DNA of 35,577 nucleotides from Sphingomonadales bacterium (lineage in GTDB: Bacteria > Pseudomonadota > Alphaproteobacteria > Sphingomonadales > Sphingomonadaceae), in assembly GCA_027488785.1 (NCBI GenBank), contig JAIYAY010000013.1:1-35577 (forward strand), written 5' to 3'. The notes below the pieces were generated by a model. That model made no database searches. It was not told where the DNA came from and saw only the letters and a list, made by a program, of their open reading frames with translations. Numbering within the stretch: the first letter of the stretch is position 1; every line of letters starts with the position of its first letter. Of this stretch, positions 15,730-24,624 are shown one piece after another. The translations under genes and the position numbers were made by a program.

Positions 15730-18700
15730 CCTTGATCACTTTCGGGAATACTGCAGGGCGGCCACCGAATTGAGACAGAGGTGACGCGTCTAGGATAAAC
15801 TGGACTTGATCTTTTGGCTCGGATGTCGGCCTGCTTTTCCCTCTACGCGGCACAACCTTTTTTTGTTTCGATGAATTACGTACATCCTGGTCAATGTAGC
15901 GTAACCTGTTCATTTCGCAGAGGCTGTTCAGGATATTGTGCCGCGCCTTTTCACTCATGGTGAACCGGGTGTTGTTTCCATCCGGTAGATAGCCGACTTC
16001 ATGGAAACCAAGTTCCAGATCAATCTCTGCAAGTCCGTAGGATTCGAGAACGGCTTCGTTGACTGCTACCTGGATTTCCCTGCAACGTTTGATTTCTTGG
16101 CGATGGAATTCAGGGTTGTGCAAATCGTTGTAGAAACTTGTCATCCCCTTCTTGTCTGAACGCATAAATTCTCGCCTCGTGTGGAATAAATCCTTGCCAA
16201 GTTCAGAGAGCTTGCCAGTCTCATTCTTAAGTAGATCATTCGGAAGGGGAAACGTCTCGAAAATATCGCCATGGGTGTATCGTAGGCTGTGCCCCATTCG
16301 GGAGCCATGCTCCCAAGCCCATACAGCGTGGATGTCGGAAGACAGGCAGCCTAGAAGCCCAAAGCTATCGCTCGCGATCACACAGAGAGTGTTCGCATAC
16401 ACATACTCGTTAGGCACCATCGTAAAGCTAGGGTACTTCGTTGCACCAGTTGCGAATACGATCACCTGCTCTAGTCTATGGCTGTCATCAATCCAGTCAG
16501 ATGGATGTGACTGAAATAAATCACCGCGTCCAATTCTATGATAAAGCTCCGGGCGCGGGCGAAGATGCAACCACCACGTTCGCTTTGCTCCGGCGTCATT
16601 TTGTTTCTCGCGCTCTGGCTTTACGGCACTTTCCACCATTGCGAAGGCCGAAGAATATCGACGCGCTGCTAGCTCCGACCAATCGAAAAAGTTGATGACA
16701 TATCGTCCTGGTTTATGTTCGGGGTGTTGGTTGACTTCTCGGCCGATTAAATATGGATAGAGAACCTGTTCATAGTCACGGTCTACAGCGAGAGCCGTGG
16801 CGACGAAGGCTTCATCCACGAGGAAGCCATCACCAAGGATAATGCTGCCTTGGAAGACCAGTCCTGCATTGCTCTCCAACTTCTTCGGCGCCCATGCTTC
16901 GACCTCCCCGAGGTGCGAGCTGATAAAGGGCACAGCCTTACCACTTAGAAAGCGAGCTCCTGCCCATTGCGATTTTGCCATATGGACACGGCTGGTTATG
17001 ACATTGGCCGTTCCAGGCCAAACCTCGTTGGGGTATGCCGCGATGATCTGTCCACCAGCTTCTAGGAGCTGCCCGAGCCCAACGTTTCGGGTATCGCCTT
17101 CCGCAATTGTGTTCACTGCGATCAAACCAAAGAGGCCACGTTCTGATAGCAGCGAGAAGGTGCGAAGGAAAAAGTAGGCGACGAAGTCCGCTGACCCTCG
17201 CATCCCGGCCGCTATATTTTCAACAAGGTACTCGCGAAAAGCAGTTCCCATCGCACCGGTTATCTTTTGCCCGCCGAGGAATGGAGGATTGCCGATCAAG
17301 GCATCGAAGCCGTCGCGTTCGTTGCCAAAAACCTCTGGGAACTCGAGCGGCCAATGAAAGGGATCACGGACCAGGCCATCGGGCGCATCAATACGCAGGT
17401 CTGTCATGGCATCCCGACGCAGCCGTTCCATCGCTGCTTCGGCCCCGTTTGCCGCGGCATCGGCCAAGACCTCGAGGGTCTGCAATCGATCCGTGCGTTC
17501 TGCCGCACGCGCTTCTGCCAGGACAACTCCAACGAAGGCGTCGGCCACTGCCTGCGGCAGAAGCAGCGCCTGTCGCGACTCTGCATCAAGTGCAGCCATC
17601 GCATCCACATCTCCGATGTCCCGGATAGGAATGGAGCGTAGCCGGGTGCGTAGTTCAATGGCCCGATCCACAGAGGCCTGGATGCTCCGCCCGAACAGTC
17701 GGAGCTGTTTCGACCCCTTCGGGATCATACTGAGCTCGGTTAGCTGCCGGATGTCGTGGATCCCGAGAAGGCTGTCACCACTGCGCAGATTGTGATCCAG
17801 AAAACCGAAGGGGCGCCCCTTGGACATGGTCGTCAGCCAGAGCGAGAGCTTGGCTAGCTCGACGGCCAGAGGGTTTTTGTCCACTCCATAGAGGCACTGC
17901 TCTGCCACGAGGCGACGAGCGACGATAGCGCGCTCTTCCGCGTCCTGAGGCAAGGGGTCGAAGCCTCCGCAGGAGGCGTCATCAACGATGCGTCCTTCGT
18001 TATCAATCCGCTTGCCGATGGCCTCTGTAACCGTCCAAGCCTCGACCAGCCGGTCCGAGAGCCACCGGCACGCCTGTACCAAAAACGCTCCAGAACCCAT
18101 TGCCGGGTCACAGATCTTCAGGTCGAGCAACTCCTCTGCGCTTTTCAGCTGCCAATCCTTGGGCTGATAGCCTTCGGCCGGACCGCGATAGACGACCGGC
18201 GTTAGCGTCTCCTCTACTATCTTCTCGGTTAGGCTTTTCGGCGTGTAGTGCGCACCGCTCTCGCGTCGGTCTGCGCCAAGCACAACGACGAAGGCACCCT
18301 TATGATGGAGGAGTGGATAGCCCCAAGGGTCGATCCGCAGCAAAGAGACGTAAGGGAGGACACGATCACGAAGACCGATATCACCCCTGCAAACGGTGAG
18401 GAGACGCGCGGTGAGACGATCGTCGGCCGCCCGCTCAAGTGCGTTACGGATAGCCGACTCCGAGCGTTCGCTCCGCCCCTTAAGCATGTCCACAACTGAA
18501 CCCGCGCCATCCAGGTTCGCAGATTCTAACTCTCCTAGCGTCACGCGTGGGCTCTTGGCCTTCGCGCCGCTATCGAGTTCTAGCGTTACGTCATCAACTC
18601 TCTTTACCGTGCGGTCGAGGAGCCCCTCATACACGTGCCCTATCTGCTCCACGTCGAGCGCGCGGTAAGACAAGGTTCGGCCTTCGAAAGTCTGGATCGC

Positions 18701-19882
18701 CTCCAACAACAATAGAACTGTGCGGTCGTCGATTGGCAGTGGCTCCGCCGGATCACTCCGCCAGCTCGTGCCTTTCTTTCTTCCTTCGAGGAAGGGGTAT
18801 CGGTCGGGGTCGAACAGCGAACCACCCAGGGCAGGAAGCTGCAACGTCGGATGATCAATGCCGCCATACACGCCGCGAAAAAGTGCCAGCAGCCGTGACC
18901 AGGCAGATCGCCGACGCTCAAGTATTTCTTCAGACTCTGCACGCAGCTGCATTCGCAGGCTGGAGGTTGCGTAGAAGGTGTCGTAGCGGTGATCACCCAG
19001 TAAAAGAAGAGCGCGTTCCTCGGCAGACAGCAGGAAGACGAGCCGCATCATGACCGTCAGACTGGCCTCGTAGAGTTCTCGCGGATCGACATCGCGCAAG
19101 AGCTCACGACTCCGCTCCTCGTCGGCGCGGTCAAGAGCCTGAACGAGCACTTCAACGGCGTGCCGGACCTGCTCGCCCAGCGCTTCGGTGACGTCGTCCT
19201 GATGCTTCAAGGACCGCTCATAGAGCGCGGGTAGCTTGCCGTCGTCGGGCCCGAAGAAACGACGGACCCCCAAAAGGCTGACGAATGCTCGAAGTGTTTC
19301 CGGTTCCTGGCCCCACAGGCGCGCATACCAACTCGCGAAGCCTGCGACGGCGCCGACGGGCGCGTGGACGAGCATCCAGCGCTCGCCATTAGTGATGATG
19401 CCAGTTGGACATCCCGTCGACCGGAGCAGAGCGACCATCCGATCGGCCGGTGTGATCACCAGGCCATCGAAACGGCGCGTCGCGTCCAGATCGGTATCAG
19501 GCTCGTAGACGTGGATGAGCAGGAGCGGCTCGTCTGAGTTCGTCGGATTCACGACGGCTAGGTCGGGCGCGACCGTGACGCCGTGTTCGGGCATTGAAAC
19601 AGTCAGCTGCTCAGGCAGGTTCGCGCCTTTGCGCAAAACCGTCTCATCCATCTCCAGCGCGGTGATCAGCACGTCATCGATCCAGGCCGCGTGCAAAGCA
19701 GGCATGTCGAGATCGTCCGTGTCGACCGCGTCGCGCCATTCCTCATAGGTTCGACGCAGCCGCTGCGGCCTGCCAGACGGCAGCGCTTCGAGGCCTTGAG
19801 GAAAGTCGTCCCTCAGTACAGGGACAGCAAGGAAAGGGCCTGAGACTTCGATAAGATTTAGCCACTCGTGATCGTTGCTCAT
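15722..19882 (-). CDS. drmMI: DISARM N6-adenine DNA methyltransferase DrmMI
   Basis: The 1386-residue protein has the gamma-class amino-methyltransferase core of type IIG/Eco57I-like enzymes. HYTPKSLTEKIVEETL leads into motif I, CDPAMGSGAFL (about residue 590), and NPPF (motif IV, about residue 864) lies in DALIGNPPFLGG. The long N-terminal part has no nuclease motif that I can see; the last 400 residues contain the target-recognition region. In class 1 DISARM this enzyme marks host DNA so that it is spared. ATG 19882 gives a four-base ATGA overlap with the drmD stop and has GGAG eight bases upstream; a GTG at 19888 is less likely. Sampled GC falls from about 58% in the 5' half to 47-50% in the last 700 bases, which suggests an exchanged specificity region. 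Confidence 0.93.
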   Translation of the reverse strand: MSNDHEWLNLIEVSGPFLAVPVLRDDFPQGLEALPSGRPQRLRRTYEEWRDAVDTDDLDMPALHAAWIDDVLITALEMDETVLRKGANLPEQLTVSMPEHGVTVAPDLAVVNPTNSDEPLLLIHVYEPDTDLDATRRFDGLVITPADRMVALLRSTGCPTGIITNGERWMLVHAPVGAVAGFASWYARLWGQEPETLRAFVSLLGVRRFFGPDDGKLPALYERSLKHQDDVTEALGEQVRHAVEVLVQALDRADEERSRELLRDVDPRELYEASLTVMMRLVFLLSAEERALLLLGDHRYDTFYATSSLRMQLRAESEEILERRRSAWSRLLALFRGVYGGIDHPTLQLPALGGSLFDPDRYPFLEGRKKGTSWRSDPAEPLPIDDRTVLLLLEAIQTFEGRTLSYRALDVEQIGHVYEGLLDRTVKRVDDVTLELDSGAKAKSPRVTLGELESANLDGAGSVVDMLKGRSERSESAIRNALERAADDRLTARLLTVCRGDIGLRDRVLPYVSLLRIDPWGYPLLHHKGAFVVVLGADRRESGAHYTPKSLTEKIVEETLTPVVYRGPAEGYQPKDWQLKSAEELLDLKICDPAMGSGAFLVQACRWLSDRLVEAWTVTEAIGKRIDNEGRIVDDASCGGFDPLPQDAEERAIVARRLVAEQCLYGVDKNPLAVELAKLSLWLTTMSKGRPFGFLDHNLRSGDSLLGIHDIRQLTELSMIPKGSKQLRLFGRSIQASVDRAIELRTRLRSIPIRDIGDVDAMAALDAESRQALLLPQAVADAFVGVVLAEARAAERTDRLQTLEVLADAAANGAEAAMERLRRDAMTDLRIDAPDGLVRDPFHWPLEFPEVFGNERDGFDALIGNPPFLGGQKITGAMGTAFREYLVENIAAGMRGSADFVAYFFLRTFSLLSERGLFGLIAVNTIAEGDTRNVGLGQLLEAGGQIIAAYPNEVWPGTANVITSRVHMAKSQWAGARFLSGKAVPFISSHLGEVEAWAPKKLESNAGLVFQGSIILGDGFLVDEAFVATALAVDRDYEQVLYPYLIGREVNQHPEHKPGRYVINFFDWSELAARRYSSAFAMVESAVKPEREKQNDAGAKRTWWLHLRPRPELYHRIGRGDLFQSHPSDWIDDSHRLEQVIVFATGATKYPSFTMVPNEYVYANTLCVIASDSFGLLGCLSSDIHAVWAWEHGSRMGHSLRYTHGDIFETFPLPNDLLKNETGKLSELGKDLFHTRREFMRSDKKGMTSFYNDLHNPEFHRQEIKRCREIQVAVNEAVLESYGLAEIDLELGFHEVGYLPDGNNTRFTMSEKARHNILNSLCEMNRLRYIDQDVRNSSKQKKVVPRRGKSRPTSEPKDQVQFILDASPLSQFGGRPAVFPKVIKDE

Positions 19883-22800
19883 CCGCACTTCTCCGTCGCG
19901 AGGGACTCCGGCACCAGCAGCACCACGGCCACAGGGAAGGTATGCTCAATGGCATTCGAGTGCCGTTCCTCGATCGCGCGCAATTCCTCTTCACGTTCCT
20001 TCGGGATCCGTGCCAGGCGTGCTTCGAGGGCTGCTTGGTCGCGCTTCAGCTGCGTGCGTTCGTCCTCGGAGAACAGTGAGAGCTGCATAGGTTGCTGCTC
20101 TGCGGCGATTTCTGCTTTCAGCGCTGACTCAAGATCGTCCAGTACTTGGCGGATGTCCTCGGCCTCATTGCGCTTCCGGTTCTCTATCGTATTCACGAGG
20201 AAACGTAGCCGGTCCTTCGAGCGGGCCTCGACGGCTGCCAGAACCGAATCACGCTGTTTATCGAAGCGCGTCCGAAAGGCGTCTAACGTCGCATCCGAAA
20301 GGGACGCCGGCTGCGACTCTTCTAACCAACGCCGTACCTCCGTTACCCGCTCCTCCCGCCTGAAACCGGCGTCGCGTAGATATCCGCCAGCCTCCGTGAG
20401 CTCTTCGTGCAAACGGTGGTGGTTCCCACCGGTCACCAAGAGCCGCGACATCACCACCACGGCGGGTCCTTCGATCCGCCCATCCGGAAGCGAACGCACA
20501 GTCACGCGATGAAGCTTTTTAACGTCGTCTCGGGCCCAGATCTCCGCGCGCAAAAGCCTGAGACTGATCTGAACCAATCGGTGGTTCAGATGGACGTGGA
20601 CTAAGTCGTCACGGCCCTTTGCTACCTCTTGATCGAAGGTGATCGGGCGAATTTTCTGCGTATAGGGATGTTCAAGCCCCTCAAGGCATCGGGACCAGGA
20701 ACCGGAGAGCGCGGGCATTCGAAAGACCGTGCCATCGGGAGCACCTGAGAAGGAAATCGGCTCCAAGTCGGGTTTGTCCGCGAGGCGCAACGCGGTGCGT
20801 ACCGCTCGTTCGATGTGGTTGGGCACGAGGCGCTGTTCGTGACGGGTCTCATCCAGTCGTTCATGGAGTTTGGCCACGCGTTCGCGAAGATCACGCTCCG
20901 CCTTCACGAAGCGGCGAGATTTCTCCATTCGAGCTTCGGCTTGTCTTGTGTCGAGATCGCGGCGGCGGCCCTCAAGCAAGTCAGGCAGTTGAGGCGTGAT
21001 AACTGGGTTAACACTCCCCATGTCGGCGCGCATCGCATCCAGTTTGCGAAGCGCTCGCAAGATATCATCGCCGTGGCCACCTTCAGCATCCACGGGATGC
21101 CAGATGACGACCTCATTGGCCCGTTGCCCATGACGGTCGATCCGCCCGTTCCGCTGTTCCATAACATTCGGGTTGTAAGGAATTTCGAGGTGGATCATCA
21201 GATGGCACTGGTTCTGGAGGTCAATGCCCTCGGAGGCGGCATCTGTCGCCAGCAGAACCCTCACCGGGGATTCAGATGGGCTGGCCTGGAAAGCGGCCTT
21301 AACGGCCTCACGCTCCTTTGGATCCATGCCACCATAGATAAGAGCCAACCGCTCGCCCCCAAAGCCGTGGGATGCGAGGATCTCAAGCATCCATTGCTGG
21401 GTGGCGCGATACTCTGTGAACAGGATGACCCGCTCATTCGTCCAGTTCTCACCGTCTTTCAGGTGATCATTCAGCCAACTCAGTATGGCAGAGGCTTTAG
21501 CATCAGTGCGATGAGCTGCCTGCTGGGCCCAGGACCGCAATTGGTTGATCATCCGGCGTTCGTCATCAGTCGGTGGCCTGACATGTTTCCCGGCTTCCTC
21601 AATCGCTTCAGCTTCGGCAGCGTCTCGCTCTGTATCGTCTGCGTAGTCTTCTTCAGTCTTCGCTATCGCCCGCCGAAGGATGCGGTCATCGAATTTTATC
21701 TTGTTGCGATCGCCAGCCGTGCGGCCTTCGATCGTCGCGATATGCCGCTCCAGTGTCGCTGCGAAGGCTGCAGGTGACGATGATAGGCGCTTGCGCAACA
21801 ATTGGTGAACAAAGTGATCGACGGCCCGTCCCTCGTCAGAACCGCTTTCGCGGCTCTTGATATATGCCTCCAGTTGCTGCCGGGCGTCTCTTTCGTCCTC
21901 GCTATACTCGACTGGCAGCGCCTCAAGCCGCCGCTCTGGGTAAATGCGCTTTCCGTTCGCATCGACTAGATCACTCTTCAGCCGACGGACCATCACTCTG
22001 GCGAGCTGAGGGTCACTGGGGAGAACGTTTCTCGCAAAGCGCTGATCATCAAGAAGTTCGAGCAACGCCGTAAAGGACTCCGTGTAACCGTCGTGCGGCG
22101 TGACTGTGAGAAACAGTTTATGCTGGAAGTGTGGCGCGGCAAGACGAACCAGCCGCGTCCTTTGGCTTTCAACAGCATAGCGGCCGACTGTCGGGGCAAT
22201 GTTGTGAGCCTCGTCGATGATCAATAGGTCGAACTTCCTGGGGTGGGTCACGTGCGGAGGCAGCGTATCCCGCAGGAGGCGCAAGCCTTCACCCTGCTTA
22301 GCCCAATCCATCGACGCGATTAGACGAGGAAATGACGTCCACGGGTTGGCATGGAGACCTTGCTCACGGCGCAGACGCTTGACGTACTCCGTATCAACGA
22401 TCCGGAACTCCAGTCCGAACTTCTCCTGCATTTCAAGGCGCCACTTTTCCTGCAACGAGGCCGGGCAAAGCACGAGAACAGTGCGGGCACGGTGCCGCAG
22501 AAGCATCTCTTGAATGACGAGGCCTGCCTCAATGGTCTTTCCGAGGCCGACGTCGTCGGCGATCAGGAGATTGGTACGCGCCATGTCGATGGCGCGAACG
22601 AGCGGATCCAGTTGATAGTCCTCTATGCTCACACCGCTACGGAATGGTGCCTGCAGATATCCCCGATCGGCATTAGTCGCTGCCCCCCACGTTACCGCGT
22701 CAAGGAATGCTTGAAGCGTCGTGGGATCATCCAGCCCAGTCATACGGGGCAGTCCTGCCCGTTCGATTACATGCGCGCCAGGCTCAAGTTCCCAGAGTAC

Positions 22801-22992
22801 CTCAATCTCTTCACCCAATGCATCTTCGTCGATTGAGGCTAGCCTCGCGATATGCTGCTTCGGAAGGCCTGCGGAGACTGAGCCTGCTTCAATGTCGGAA
22901 ACAATCCATTGACGACGACGTACCTCGACCAACTGACCAGGCTCTGGGGCAGCGCTAAATTCGGCAATATTAAGATTTTGATCCGCGTTCAT
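19879..22992 (-). CDS. drmD: DISARM SNF2-family helicase DrmD
   Basis: The 1037-residue protein is a two-lobed SNF2/RapA-like ATPase. Motif I ADDVGLGKTIEAG lies near residue 149, motif Ia VLCPASLQEKW follows, motif II IDEAHNIAP is near 259, motif III appears as LTVTPHDG, and motifs V and VI (ATDAASEGIDLQ, QRNGRIDRHGQ) are near 590-620. The C-terminal third is charged and partly coiled-coil (for example ENRKRNEAEDIRQVLDD). Such enzymes translocate on double-stranded DNA. DrmD is the class-defining helicase of class 1 DISARM. ATG 22992 follows a 72-base gap after the cytosine methyltransferase, the largest gap within this operon, so a secondary promoter is possible there. Its stop overlaps drmMI. 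Confidence 0.93.
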   Translation of the reverse strand: MNADQNLNIAEFSAAPEPGQLVEVRRRQWIVSDIEAGSVSAGLPKQHIARLASIDEDALGEEIEVLWELEPGAHVIERAGLPRMTGLDDPTTLQAFLDAVTWGAATNADRGYLQAPFRSGVSIEDYQLDPLVRAIDMARTNLLIADDVGLGKTIEAGLVIQEMLLRHRARTVLVLCPASLQEKWRLEMQEKFGLEFRIVDTEYVKRLRREQGLHANPWTSFPRLIASMDWAKQGEGLRLLRDTLPPHVTHPRKFDLLIIDEAHNIAPTVGRYAVESQRTRLVRLAAPHFQHKLFLTVTPHDGYTESFTALLELLDDQRFARNVLPSDPQLARVMVRRLKSDLVDANGKRIYPERRLEALPVEYSEDERDARQQLEAYIKSRESGSDEGRAVDHFVHQLLRKRLSSSPAAFAATLERHIATIEGRTAGDRNKIKFDDRILRRAIAKTEEDYADDTERDAAEAEAIEEAGKHVRPPTDDERRMINQLRSWAQQAAHRTDAKASAILSWLNDHLKDGENWTNERVILFTEYRATQQWMLEILASHGFGGERLALIYGGMDPKEREAVKAAFQASPSESPVRVLLATDAASEGIDLQNQCHLMIHLEIPYNPNVMEQRNGRIDRHGQRANEVVIWHPVDAEGGHGDDILRALRKLDAMRADMGSVNPVITPQLPDLLEGRRRDLDTRQAEARMEKSRRFVKAERDLRERVAKLHERLDETRHEQRLVPNHIERAVRTALRLADKPDLEPISFSGAPDGTVFRMPALSGSWSRCLEGLEHPYTQKIRPITFDQEVAKGRDDLVHVHLNHRLVQISLRLLRAEIWARDDVKKLHRVTVRSLPDGRIEGPAVVVMSRLLVTGGNHHRLHEELTEAGGYLRDAGFRREERVTEVRRWLEESQPASLSDATLDAFRTRFDKQRDSVLAAVEARSKDRLRFLVNTIENRKRNEAEDIRQVLDDLESALKAEIAAEQQPMQLSLFSEDERTQLKRDQAALEARLARIPKEREEELRAIEERHSNAIEHTFPVAVVLLVPESLATEKCG

Positions 22993-23064
22993 CAGAAGCC
23001 CCGTCCTCTTTTCGCCCGACTATGACCCCTTGGGCTTAAGGTCGCATAAAATTCGGTCACTTAG

Positions 23065-24162
23065 TTACGCCACAAGCGCTTGGCCCGCATGGGCTGGGCA
23101 ATCCCTCTCAGACCGAACTTTTAGCTCAATTGAGTGGTATCCTAGATGATCAATTATGGCCTTGCCGATTAACTTGCCCAGCGTAACAGGGACTGCATTG
23201 CCGATCATTCTTCCAAGAGCTTTAAACTGAACCCTACCGCCCTCAGGAACAAACGAATAGGTTCTAGGAAAACCCTGCAAAATTGCACCTTCACGAAGTG
23301 AGATTGCGCGGTTTTGAACCGGATGACCGAAGCGGCCATTCCCAAATCCATAAAACTGAGTGGTTAAGGTTGGAGACGGGGAATCCCAGACCATGCGGCC
23401 ATAAACCCCAGGGTAAGTTCGGCCAGAGTCACGTCGATGACACTCTGCGACGAGATTTTTTGGCCAATCGCGCCAAGTTCCCCCTGGGCGTGAAGCCTTA
23501 ATTCTCCGAAGGTTAAGATCGGTAAGTTTTGACGCAATATGGAGTGGATCCGCAGTATGAGCTTCGCCATCAACAATCGCTGGAAGGTCGCCTATTGCTT
23601 CCCGCACCGTCATTATTTGATCATTTGAGGGCGCCGCCAATTGAACTCCCCCCAGCCGGGACGCGAGGAGAACCATTCGTTTCCGGCTTTGTGGAAGGCC
23701 ATAAAGCGAGCAATCTACGATATCTTGCGCCACTGAGTAGCCCATTTTCTGCAGCGCTTCGACGAAATCGATAAACACCGCATGCCTAGATACGGACGGC
23801 ACATTCTCCATCGCAACAATGTCAGGTTGTGATGTCTTTATCAGTCGGCTGAATTGATAAAGTAGCCCCCATCGAGGACTTCCAATTGTTTCATAGCGCT
23901 GCGAGTATGTTGAGAATGGCTGGCAGGGTGCGCATCCAGCCAAAATACGGATTGCGGCGCCACCGAACAATGCATCCAAATTTTTAGCTGTTATATTTGA
24001 AACATCTTCATTTATGAAAATGGCTGAGTTATTAAACTCGAATGGATGTTTGCACACCTCATCGACATCAACGCCCGCAACAACATTTATTCCTTCAGAA
24101 ATGAGGCCGTGCGTAAGGCCACCGGCGCCGCAAAAAAGATCGACACAGGCCGTATCAAGCAT
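23065..24162 (-). CDS. DNA (cytosine-5) methyltransferase, DrmMII-like
   Basis: This is a complete C5-cytosine methyltransferase of 365 residues: motif I DLFCGAGG (8-15), motif IV with the catalytic cysteine in APCQPFS (Cys80), motif VI MENVPS (119-123), motif VIII QSRKRMVLL (about 160) and motif X GNAVPVTLG (about 325). The variable target-recognition segment lies between VIII and IX. It methylates a short DNA site using S-adenosylmethionine. It is the first gene of the DISARM operon, 72 bases ahead of drmD. In published DISARM classes a C5 enzyme (DrmMII) goes with class 2 and DrmMI with class 1, so its presence here is notable. It could also be a formerly independent methyltransferase. A GGGGGATGGG purine run precedes the ATG. 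Confidence 0.93.
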   Translation of the reverse strand: MLDTACVDLFCGAGGLTHGLISEGINVVAGVDVDEVCKHPFEFNNSAIFINEDVSNITAKNLDALFGGAAIRILAGCAPCQPFSTYSQRYETIGSPRWGLLYQFSRLIKTSQPDIVAMENVPSVSRHAVFIDFVEALQKMGYSVAQDIVDCSLYGLPQSRKRMVLLASRLGGVQLAAPSNDQIMTVREAIGDLPAIVDGEAHTADPLHIASKLTDLNLRRIKASRPGGTWRDWPKNLVAECHRRDSGRTYPGVYGRMVWDSPSPTLTTQFYGFGNGRFGHPVQNRAISLREGAILQGFPRTYSFVPEGGRVQFKALGRMIGNAVPVTLGKLIGKAIIDHLGYHSIELKVRSERDCPAHAGQALVA

Positions 24163-24229
24163 CCCATCCCCCTAATTTATATTCAGGAAGCAATTTTCCC
24201 ATCACCACAATCCACGCTGAGTAATCCAT
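24155..24229 (-). promoter_or_regulatory. Possible -10 box and 24-codon leader frame ahead of the DISARM operon
   Basis: TATAAT occurs on the minus strand at 24233-24228, without a convincing -35 box. The same bases start a 24-codon frame (MDYSAWIVVM to LGGWDA) whose stop overlaps the methyltransferase start by eight bases. Either the box is the operon promoter and the frame is chance, or the frame is a translated leader coupled to the first gene. It has no ribosome site, which favours the first reading. Confidence 0.3.
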
Positions 24230-24255
24230 TATATTGATGTTATCTCTCTGATGTT

Positions 24256-24570
24256 TTAACCATTCAAAAGAATAATCCGCTGACCCTGCGCCTTACGTGC
24301 CGAAGGATCAGTATCGAAGCTTAGCCGCTTAAGCGCATAGTAAAAGCGCTCTGCGTACCGGGATCGTCACGCGTCCATTCTCCATCGCAAATTTGGCTTA
24401 ATGACGTCCACTGACACCCCCGAATCACTTTTCAGACCATCCCAAAAAGTTGACATATAGGACACTAGATGACAGCACTCTGAAGGCAAGTAAGTTGCGG
24501 TACAATAAATCTCAGCGTCTTCTAATGGCAGTATGAGAGCGCATTGCCGAGATCCAACATCAGCGTCTGA
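24256..24570 (-). pseudogene. Decayed small gene between the DISARM operon and the actin-like ATPase gene
   Basis: One minus-strand frame reads as protein-like over the whole segment but contains an in-frame TGA at 24369-24367. Before it the frame includes LPLEDAEIYCTATYLPSE and FWDGLKSDSGVSVDV; after it comes RSRYAERFYYALKRLSFDTD up to a TAA at 24258-24256. No ATG begins the frame before 24456, and a stop lies just upstream of 24570, so an earlier part may have been lost or shifted. It lies in the same direction, 54 bases downstream of the actin-like ATPase gene, and could be a dead third gene of that unit. I do not recognise the family. The segment could also be non-coding with chance open frames. 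Confidence 0.4.
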
Positions 24571-24624
24571 TTATTGTAGCCTCACCAATTCGACCATCTG
24601 TTACATTGGTTCTAGGGGGAACTC

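Noticed and set aside
20815-21777. 320-codon open frame on the plus strand opposite drmD
   Set aside because: It is antisense to a helicase gene with intact motifs; its composition is that of a reverse-strand shadow and it has no family motif.
7662-24162. BREX or type I restriction system
   Set aside because: No PglZ, BrxC-type ATPase, HsdR or HsdS; DUF1998, DEFH helicase and PLD genes in order identify DISARM.
24367-24369. TGA read as selenocysteine
   Set aside because: No SECIS-like hairpin was recognised downstream and no selenoprotein family fits; a decayed gene is simpler.
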